This document shows, piece after piece, positions 1-5,834 of a stretch of 12,516 nt of DNA (positions are counted from its first letter, which is position 1; the number at the start of each line of letters is the position of its first letter). Below the pieces are notes generated by a model. That model saw nothing but the letters and a program-made list of their open reading frames with translations, made no database searches and was not told the DNA's origin. Position numbers and translations under genes: made by a program. The stretch is from Nitrospirota bacterium (GTDB taxonomy: Bacteria; Nitrospirota; JACRHJ01): positions 1 to 12,516 of the forward strand of contig JAKAHE010000042.1 in NCBI GenBank assembly GCA_021815285.1. The letters run 5' to 3'.

Positions 1-1475
1 GCATAGTCGGAGGAGATCGCAGTTCAAACATAACCCTGGCCGCCTTGAACGACCTTAACGCCAAGGTTCTCTCCGCCGAGGCCAAGAGGTACCAGGCGGA
101 AATAAAATACCAGCAGGTAATGAAGCGTTCATCCGTGCCCGGCGGCCTGATGAGTCTTCCGGACGTGTTGAACAACAAGCTCATACAGGACCTGCAGACA
201 CAGGAGACCTCCATCTCAAAGGAGATGGCGGAAAAATCGAAAAAATACGGCGATAAGCATCCGGTAATGATACGCCTTGCAAACGAGATGAAACAGATAA
301 AAAAACAGATAAACGACGAGGTAAATCTGATAGCCGACGGCATAAAAAACGACTACGACGAAGCCCGCCGCGAGGAGCAGAGCTTGAGAAGGGCCTTCAA
401 CCGCCAGAAAGCCGAGGCGATGAGCTATGACAGAAGTTCGGCGGAATACGAACTCAAGAAAGAGGACGTGGAGGGCGCAAAGGCCATCTACCAGCAGGTG
501 CTGAAAAAGGCCCAGGAATCGAACATCATGGGCACCATCAACGTAAGCAACGTCCAGCTCATAGACAAGGCCACGCCGCCCAAGATCCCCTCGAAACCGA
601 AAAAGGCCCTCAACATACTGCTGGGAATAGTCCTGGGACTGTTTACCGGAGCGGGCTTTGCCCTCGTCAGCGAACACATGGACAATACATACACGTCGCC
701 TGAGGAACTCGAAGAGAACCTTGGCGTGCCGATGCTCGGGGTAGTGCCGAAATTGTCCCAGCATGACGACAAAAGACCTGAGAAAATAGCCTCGGTTACC
801 GACCCGATATCTCCCATGGCGGAGTCCTTCAGGACGATAAGGAGCAACATCCTGCTCTCAAGACGAAACCACAGCCCCCGCGTCATCCAGATATGCAGCG
901 CAATGCACGGCGAAGGTAAATCCACGGTCTCCATGAACCTCGCCTCGATAATGGCCGCCGCAGGAGAGAGGATACTTCTTATAGACGGCGACATGCGCAG
1001 GCCCAGGCTGCACAAGGCATTTGAAGTGCCGAACACGAGAGGTCTCTCGAGCCTCATTACAAAAAAGGCGGAACTGCCGGACGTCCTGAGGAGAACGAAG
1101 ATACCGAACCTCAGCTTCATTCCTTCCGGTCCACTGTATTCCAATCCGGGAGAGATGCTCGGTTCGACAGCCATGTTCAACCTGATGGCGGGCCTGAGGG
1201 AGCAGTTCGACCGCGTGCTTATCGATTGCCCTCCGTATCTCGGAATTGCGGACGCCTCGCTCCTCACGCCTCTTTCGGACGGGGTCGTGCTCGTTGTCCG
1301 AAGCGGCAAGACGATAAAGGATGCAGTGCTTCAAATAAAAAAGAACATGGATACCATAGAAGCGGAGATACTGGGCGTGGTCTTGAACGACATGGCTATC
1401 CGTTCCGTGGATTACTACTACCACTATAACTATTCCGACTACATCAGCACGAAAAAAGCAAAGGCAAGCGCGTAG
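1..1475 (+). CDS. Wzc-like polysaccharide co-polymerase / tyrosine autokinase (5' end missing)
   Basis: Inner-membrane chain-length regulator fused to a cytoplasmic bacterial tyrosine kinase (BY-kinase), which controls export and polymerisation of capsule or exopolysaccharide. The frame is open to the left edge (first full codon at base 3), so the gene starts outside the window and the TTG at 45 is internal. In order: a charged helical, probably coiled-coil periplasmic region (to about base 560); a proline-rich stretch with PPKIPSKP, then the second membrane helix (about 610-670); and the kinase domain. The kinase has Walker A SAMHGEGKST (897-926), Walker A' LLIDGDMRRP (975-1004) and Walker B LIDCPP (1218-1235). 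A C-terminal tyrosine cluster, DYYYHYNYSDY with six tyrosines (about 1410-1442), is the usual autophosphorylation tail. All kinase motifs are intact. BY-kinases are known to phosphorylate UDP-sugar dehydrogenases, and one lies downstream (4456-5823); a link between these two is inference. Confidence 0.95.
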   Translation, partial: IVGGDRSSNITLAALNDLNAKVLSAEAKRYQAEIKYQQVMKRSSVPGGLMSLPDVLNNKLIQDLQTQETSISKEMAEKSKKYGDKHPVMIRLANEMKQIKKQINDEVNLIADGIKNDYDEARREEQSLRRAFNRQKAEAMSYDRSSAEYELKKEDVEGAKAIYQQVLKKAQESNIMGTINVSNVQLIDKATPPKIPSKPKKALNILLGIVLGLFTGAGFALVSEHMDNTYTSPEELEENLGVPMLGVVPKLSQHDDKRPEKIASVTDPISPMAESFRTIRSNILLSRRNHSPRVIQICSAMHGEGKSTVSMNLASIMAAAGERILLIDGDMRRPRLHKAFEVPNTRGLSSLITKKAELPDVLRRTKIPNLSFIPSGPLYSNPGEMLGSTAMFNLMAGLREQFDRVLIDCPPYLGIADASLLTPLSDGVVLVVRSGKTIKDAVLQIKKNMDTIEAEILGVVLNDMAIRSVDYYYHYNYSDYISTKKAKASA

Positions 1476-1573
1476 CTTTCCGGTCCTTCCTTAGGGCAAG
1501 AGTCGTTGGTTTTCTAAATTTAAAATTGACTGCGGCATCGGCGGGAGCGGTGTTTCCCGCGAGGGGGAGAAAT
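1476..1573 (+). promoter_or_regulatory. 98-base gap with AT-rich box and small hairpin upstream of the amidohydrolase
   Basis: This is the largest gap inside the operon. It holds an AT-rich island (about 1511-1528) with the 12-mer TTTAAAATTGAC at 1519-1530, matched at 11 of 12 bases in the gap before the 4456 gene. A small inverted repeat, GCGGGA (1541-1546) and TCCCGC (1555-1560) with an 8-base loop, sits directly before the ribosome site. TAAAAT at 1521-1526 could be a -10 box, but I find no good -35 box at normal spacing, so a promoter is only possible. No T-tailed terminator hairpin was seen after the kinase gene. Confidence 0.3.
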
Positions 1574-1576
1574 TTG
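1563..1576 (+). promoter_or_regulatory. Ribosome binding site that fixes a TTG start
   Basis: GGGGGAG (1563-1569) lies 4 bases before TTG at 1574. The frame is open upstream to another TTG at 1526, but that codon has no Shine-Dalgarno sequence and would add 16 residues before the expected N-terminal metal motif. The 1574 start places the DxHxH motif six residues in, as is usual for this family. Confidence 0.7.
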
Positions 1577-2533
1577 CGCCTGGACATCGATTCTCACATG
1601 CACGTGAACTTCAAGGGCCTGGACGCCGACGGGATAATTTCCTACCTGGACAGGGAGCGGCTCGGCAAGTGCTGGCTTCTGACCTGGGAAGAGTTAAACC
1701 CGGCAGACCCCGTCTATTTTCACCTGCCGGCGGCGGACGTGTTCGAGGCGTACAGGAAATATCCCGACAGGATATGCCCGATGTGCGCCCCGGACCCGGA
1801 AGCGGATGACGCGGCGGAGAAATTCATGGCATGGGTGGACAGGGGAATATGCGGCTGCGGGGAACTGAAGACGAAGCTTCCCTGGGATTCGCCAAAGCTC
1901 GACAGGCTGCTTGAGAGAATAAACGAACTTGGTATGCCGCTTGTGTTCCACATGGAAAGCGCAGGCGAGCGTTATGCCGCCGCCGGCGCAAACTCTTTTG
2001 AGAAGCTCATGGCAAAGATGCTGAACACCCCAAGATACCGCGGCTACCCCAGGAAAGTAATATCGTTCCTGGAGAAGATATACGCCCCCGCGAGGGAGAA
2101 AAAAGAAATAATGCGCCGCCCGTTTCCGGGATATATGACGGATTTCGCTGCCCTCGAGAGCCGCCTTCGGCAGTTCCCGGACATAAAGTTCATAGGGCAC
2201 GGTCCGCTTTTCTGGGAAGGCATTTCCCTTGAAGGCGGCAGGGACGGGGTCTTGCCGCGCGGCAGGGTAACCGAGGGGGGAATAACTGTCCGGCTGATGG
2301 ATGAGTACGAAAACCTCCATGCCGACTTGTCCGGCACGTCGGGCTTCCGGGCCGTTACGAGAGACCCGGCCTTCGCCCGGGAATTCATCACGAGGCATTC
2401 CGGGAAGATACTTTACGGGACGGACAACTTCTTCCTTGGACTTAAGAGGTTCCTTGAAAGGCTGAGGCTGCCGGCGGACGTTATCCGGCGCGTTTCCGGC
2501 GAGAATGCGGCGCGCCTGGCCTTTCGCGCCTGA
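1574..2533 (+). CDS. Amidohydrolase-2-like metal-dependent hydrolase
   Basis: TIM-barrel metal hydrolase of the amidohydrolase superfamily; substrate unknown. From the TTG start the protein has 319 residues, a normal length for the Amidohydro_2 (PF04909-type) group. The metal and catalytic positions are visible: DSHMH at residues 6-10, GELK near 96-99, a strand-end histidine in VFHME (His126), a second in IGHG (His209), and the late aspartate in YGTD (Asp284). No signal peptide or membrane segment is seen, so it is probably cytoplasmic. It lies 98 bases after the kinase gene and 30 bases before glmS in the same direction. Family members hydrolyse or decarboxylate varied small molecules. Here a role on a sugar substituent (deacetylation, lactone opening) or an unrelated housekeeping role are both possible. 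Family is confident; function is not assigned. Confidence 0.85.
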   Translation: MRLDIDSHMHVNFKGLDADGIISYLDRERLGKCWLLTWEELNPADPVYFHLPAADVFEAYRKYPDRICPMCAPDPEADDAAEKFMAWVDRGICGCGELKTKLPWDSPKLDRLLERINELGMPLVFHMESAGERYAAAGANSFEKLMAKMLNTPRYRGYPRKVISFLEKIYAPAREKKEIMRRPFPGYMTDFAALESRLRQFPDIKFIGHGPLFWEGISLEGGRDGVLPRGRVTEGGITVRLMDEYENLHADLSGTSGFRAVTRDPAFAREFITRHSGKILYGTDNFFLGLKRFLERLRLPADVIRRVSGENAARLAFRA

Positions 2534-2544
2534 TGCGGCAACAT

Positions 2545-2553
2545 AAGGGAGGT
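2545..2553 (+). promoter_or_regulatory. Strong Shine-Dalgarno of glmS; no glmS ribozyme
   Basis: AAGGGAGGT lies 10 bases before the ATG at 2564. Only 30 bases separate the amidohydrolase stop from this start, too short for the glmS ribozyme found before some Firmicute glmS genes. Control would therefore be operon-wide or translational. Confidence 0.75.
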
Positions 2554-2563
2554 ATTCAAAAAC

Positions 2564-4390
2564 ATGTGCGGAATTGTGGGTTACATAGGAGAAAAGAACG
2601 CCGTGCCCATACTCCTGGAAGGCCTGAGGAAGCTGGAATACAGGGGGTACGATTCTGCGGGTATTGCGTTTCTCAGGGACGGAAATCTCGACATAAGACG
2701 CAGCGCCGGGAAGCTGAAAAACCTGGAATCGGCCATAGAGGCGGAAATAAGCTCCAAGGCCGGCATCGGGCATACAAGGTGGGCGACGCACGGCAGGCCG
2801 TGCGAGGCCAATGCGCATCCGCATCGCTGCGGGAGGGTGGCGGTCGTTCATAACGGAATTATCGAAAACTACGCGGAGCTTAAGGCGGAACTGTCAAACC
2901 GCGGGCATAAGTTCAGTTCCGAGACAGACACCGAGGTAATTGCCCATCTTATAGACGAGCGGCTCCTGGAAGGGCTGGACCTCGAATCCGCGGTAAGGCA
3001 AAGCCTTGGCGATTTAAAAGGCGCGTATGCGATAGGCGTTGTGGCGGAAGGCCGCCCGAATGTCCTTGTGGCAGCCCGCGCGGGCTGCCCGCTGGTGATA
3101 GGTCTTGGGGCTGGAGAATTTTTCATAGCCTCCGATCTCCCGCCGATTCTGGGATACACAAAGGAAGCAATATTCCTCGACGACTATGAAATGGCAATCC
3201 TCTGCCGGGACGGCGTCAAGGTGACGGATCTATATGGAAAATCAAGGGAAAAAAATGTATGCCGGGTGCAATGGAGCCCCGCGATGGCGGAGAAGGGCGG
3301 CTATAAGCACTTCATGTTAAAGGAGATTTACGAGCAGCCGCAATCCATGCGCGACACCTCACTGGGCAGAATAGGCCACTCCGGGGGGGTGGTTTTTGAG
3401 GATTTTTCAGTCCCCGACAGTGTGTTAAGGGGGGCAAGGAAGGCCGCGTTAATCGCCTGCGGAACCTCATGGCATTCCTGCCTGATAGCGAAACTCTGGC
3501 TCGAGGAACTGGCCCGGCTCCCGGTGGAGGTGGACATCGCTTCGGAGTTCCGCTACAGGAATCCCATCGTCGGCCCGGACACGCTTTTCGTGGCGGTGAC
3601 GCAGTCCGGCGAGACGGCAGATACCCTTGCCGCGATGCGCGAGGCAAGGAAGCTCGGAGCAACGGCCATTTCGATATGCAACGTGGTGGGCAGCACAGCC
3701 GCAAGAGAGGCGGACGGGGTGATATACACACATGCCGGCCCGGAGATAGGCGTGGCGAGCACCAAGGCCTTCACGGCCCAGCTTACAGCCCTTTTCCTGC
3801 TTGCCGTCCGCATCGGGACGCTTCGAGGCATGCTGGATAGCGAGAGGGCGGCTTTTCTGCTCGGCGAGCTGTCCGCCATGCCGGGAAAGGTGGAGCAGAC
3901 GCTGTCACGGATGGAAGAGGATATGGGCCGTCTCGCCAGGATGTTCTGCAAGGCCCGCGATTTCCTTTACCTGGGCCGAGGATACAGCTACCCCGTGGCG
4001 CTTGAGGGGGCGCTGAAGCTGAAGGAGATTTCCTATATTCACGCCGAAGGCTATGCGGCGGGGGAGATGAAGCACGGGCCGATAGCGCTTATAGACGAGA
4101 ACATGCCGGTGGTGGTAGTGGCGCCGGCGGACGACGTGTTCGAGAAGGTCGCTTCCAACATAGAAGAAGTCCGTTCGCGGGGCGGGCAGGTTATCGCCTT
4201 TACCACGAACGGTGGCAGAAAGCTGGAGGGGAAGGCGGATTATTTGTACCGGGTGCCCGACACCGTCCCATGTCTGACGCCTATGCTGATGGCCGTGCCC
4301 CTCCAGCTCCTTGCCTACAGGATTGCGCTCCTTAGGGGGAGCGATGTGGACCAGCCCCGTAACCTTGCAAAAAGCGTTACGGTTGAATGA
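2564..4390 (+). CDS. glmS: Glutamine--fructose-6-phosphate aminotransferase (isomerizing)
   Basis: Makes glucosamine-6-phosphate from fructose-6-phosphate and glutamine, the first committed step to UDP-GlcNAc; cytoplasmic. At 608 residues it is the usual full length. The N-terminal class II glutaminase starts with MCGIVGY, so Cys2 becomes the catalytic N-terminal cysteine after Met removal. TRWATHGRP (71-79) and HNGII (96-100) line the glutamine site. The first SIS domain has ACGTSWHS (298-305) and TQSGET (346-351). The second has GRGYSYPVALEGALKLKEI (471-489) followed by EGYAAGEMKHGP. The C-terminus, DQPRNLAKSVTVE, is the classic glmS ending. No key residue is missing. Placement between an amidohydrolase and a UDP-GlcNAc dehydrogenase suggests a dedicated precursor supply for an amino-sugar-rich polymer; whether it is the only genomic copy cannot be seen. 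Confidence 0.98.
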   Translation: MCGIVGYIGEKNAVPILLEGLRKLEYRGYDSAGIAFLRDGNLDIRRSAGKLKNLESAIEAEISSKAGIGHTRWATHGRPCEANAHPHRCGRVAVVHNGIIENYAELKAELSNRGHKFSSETDTEVIAHLIDERLLEGLDLESAVRQSLGDLKGAYAIGVVAEGRPNVLVAARAGCPLVIGLGAGEFFIASDLPPILGYTKEAIFLDDYEMAILCRDGVKVTDLYGKSREKNVCRVQWSPAMAEKGGYKHFMLKEIYEQPQSMRDTSLGRIGHSGGVVFEDFSVPDSVLRGARKAALIACGTSWHSCLIAKLWLEELARLPVEVDIASEFRYRNPIVGPDTLFVAVTQSGETADTLAAMREARKLGATAISICNVVGSTAAREADGVIYTHAGPEIGVASTKAFTAQLTALFLLAVRIGTLRGMLDSERAAFLLGELSAMPGKVEQTLSRMEEDMGRLARMFCKARDFLYLGRGYSYPVALEGALKLKEISYIHAEGYAAGEMKHGPIALIDENMPVVVVAPADDVFEKVASNIEEVRSRGGQVIAFTTNGGRKLEGKADYLYRVPDTVPCLTPMLMAVPLQLLAYRIALLRGSDVDQPRNLAKSVTVE

Positions 4391-4455
4391 ACCGGGACGG
4401 GCTGCGCCCATGACGAGATTCCGGCGATTTTAAAATTTACCCTGGGGGGGGCGAC
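4391..4455 (+). promoter_or_regulatory. 65-base gap with AT-rich 12-mer and a G8 ribosome site
   Basis: This is the second-largest gap within the operon. TTTAAAATTTAC at 4429-4440 matches 1519-1530 at 11 of 12 positions. It is followed by an uninterrupted run of eight G (4444-4451) that ends 4 bases before the ATG at 4456 and must act as the ribosome site. TAAAAT at 4431-4436 could be a -10 element with a poor -35 (ATGACG, 4410-4415, 15-base spacer), but that would leave a leader of only about a dozen bases. A real promoter is uncertain. Confidence 0.3.
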
Positions 4456-5823
4456 ATGGAAACTCTTACCGAAAGAAACGATGTCAGGAAGCTTAAGACG
4501 ACGGATATTTTCGAGACCCTGCTTGAGAAAATCGAGACCCGGAAGGCGACCGTGGGCGTAATCGGTCTGGGATACGTCGGTCTGCCCCTTGTCCAGGCGT
4601 TCGCCGGGGCCGGGTTCCCGGTTATAGGTTTCGATAAGGACATGGAGAAGATAGAACGACTCCTGGCGGGGAAAAGCTATATAAAACACATCCCGGACGC
4701 ATCAGTCTCCGAACTTGCCGGCTCCGGCAGGTTTTCCGCCACCGCGGATTTCGAAAGGCTAAGGGATGCGGACTGCGTGATAATCTGCGTCCCCACGCCG
4801 TTAAACGAATACAGGGAGCCGGACCTCTCATACGTCCTGAACTCGACGGAGGCGGCCGCGAGGACGCTGAGAGAGGGTCAGCTCGTGATACTCGAATCCA
4901 CGACATACCCCGGCACGACGGACGAGGAGATGCGCGCCGTCCTCGAGAAGACCGGGCTTTACGCGGGCAGGGACTTTTTCCTGGCGTTTTCCCCGGAACG
5001 GGAAGACCCGAATAACGGAAGCTTCAATACATCCACAATCCCCAAGGTCGTCGGCGGTTATACGGGCAGGTGCCTCAAGGCCGCGAACGCCCTGTACGGC
5101 AGCATAATCAAAAGAACCGTCCCGGTATCCTCTACCCGCGTAGCCGAGGCGACGAAACTGCTTGAAAACATATTCCGGAGCGTGAACATCGCCCTGGTAA
5201 ACGAGATGAAGGTGCTTTTCGACCGCATGGACATCGACGTCTGGGAGGTAATATCCGCCGCATCCACCAAGCCGTTCGGCTACATGCCGTTCTATCCGGG
5301 GCCGGGCCTTGGCGGGCACTGCATACCGATAGACCCGTTCTACCTCACTTGGAAGGCCCGGAAATACGATTTCCATACGCGATTCATAGAGCTTGCGGGC
5401 GAGATAATAACCTACATGCCCTATTACGTAATAGAGAAGACCGCGCAGGCGCTGAACCGGCATGGCAAGGCGCTCAAGGGGGCCAGGGTGCTCGTGCTCG
5501 GCGTGGCGTACAAAAAGAACGTGGACGACATGCGCGAATCCCCCGCGCTGAAGGTCATTGAACTCCTGATGGCAAAGGAAGCGAAGGTGGACTACTCCGA
5601 CCCTTACGTCCCGAAGATTCCGAAGCTCAGGAAATACAGGCTGGACATGACTTCCGTGGCCTTAAGCGAAAAGAACCTCTCGAGATACGATGCGGCGGTA
5701 ATACTAACCGACCACAGCGACTTCGACTACGAATTCATATACGAGAACTCTAACCTGATAATAGACACCAGAAACGCCACGGCGGCGGTAAGGGACACCA
5801 AAAAGAAGATATTCAAGGCGTAA
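4456..5823 (+). CDS. wbpA: UDP-N-acetyl-D-glucosamine 6-dehydrogenase, WbpA type
   Basis: NAD-dependent four-electron oxidation of the C6 hydroxyl of a UDP-HexNAc to the uronic acid; cytoplasmic. The 455 residues match the WbpA/WecC/UGD superfamily. The N-terminal NAD domain has VIGLGYVGLPL (35-45) after about 30 extra residues. The stretch KSYIKHIP (73-80) is typical of WbpA-like rather than UDP-glucose enzymes. VPTPLNE (112-118), ESTTYPGTT (147-155) and FSPERE (178-183) are family blocks. The catalytic cysteine is Cys289 in GLGGHCIPIDP, with the conserved lysine in EATKLLEN (231-238). The C-terminal domain has LGVAYKKNVDDMRESPAL (348-365). It directly precedes the WbpB/D/E activities, which supports UDP-GlcNAc as substrate over UDP-ManNAc. 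The start follows a G-rich ribosome site. The stop overlaps an ATG by one base, but the next gene probably starts 12 bases further on. Confidence 0.92.
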   Translation: METLTERNDVRKLKTTDIFETLLEKIETRKATVGVIGLGYVGLPLVQAFAGAGFPVIGFDKDMEKIERLLAGKSYIKHIPDASVSELAGSGRFSATADFERLRDADCVIICVPTPLNEYREPDLSYVLNSTEAAARTLREGQLVILESTTYPGTTDEEMRAVLEKTGLYAGRDFFLAFSPEREDPNNGSFNTSTIPKVVGGYTGRCLKAANALYGSIIKRTVPVSSTRVAEATKLLENIFRSVNIALVNEMKVLFDRMDIDVWEVISAASTKPFGYMPFYPGPGLGGHCIPIDPFYLTWKARKYDFHTRFIELAGEIITYMPYYVIEKTAQALNRHGKALKGARVLVLGVAYKKNVDDMRESPALKVIELLMAKEAKVDYSDPYVPKIPKLRKYRLDMTSVALSEKNLSRYDAAVILTDHSDFDYEFIYENSNLIIDTRNATAAVRDTKKKIFKA

Positions 5824-5834
5824 TGGAGGAAAAA

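Noticed and set aside
1..60. Taking the TTG at 45 as the start of the kinase gene
   Set aside because: The same frame is open from base 3 to the edge and encodes plausible Wzc-like sequence (SSNITLAALNDLNAK), so the gene continues to the left.
1506..1530. TTGACT (1526-1531) or TTGGTT (1506-1511) as -35 boxes of an internal promoter
   Set aside because: No matching -10 box is found at 16-18 bases, so a promoter cannot be supported from these.
2534..2563. A glmS ribozyme or riboswitch before glmS
   Set aside because: Only 30 bases are available between the genes and they hold just a Shine-Dalgarno site.
1694..2851. Minus-strand open frame of 385 codons spanning the amidohydrolase and the start of glmS
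   Set aside because: It covers two well-supported plus-strand genes and shows no domain motif; it is a shadow of their codon bias.
3383..3389. G7 run in glmS as a possible frameshift or phase-variation site
   Set aside because: The reading frame is intact on both sides and glmS is normally essential, so switching is unlikely; other G6 runs occur nearby by composition.
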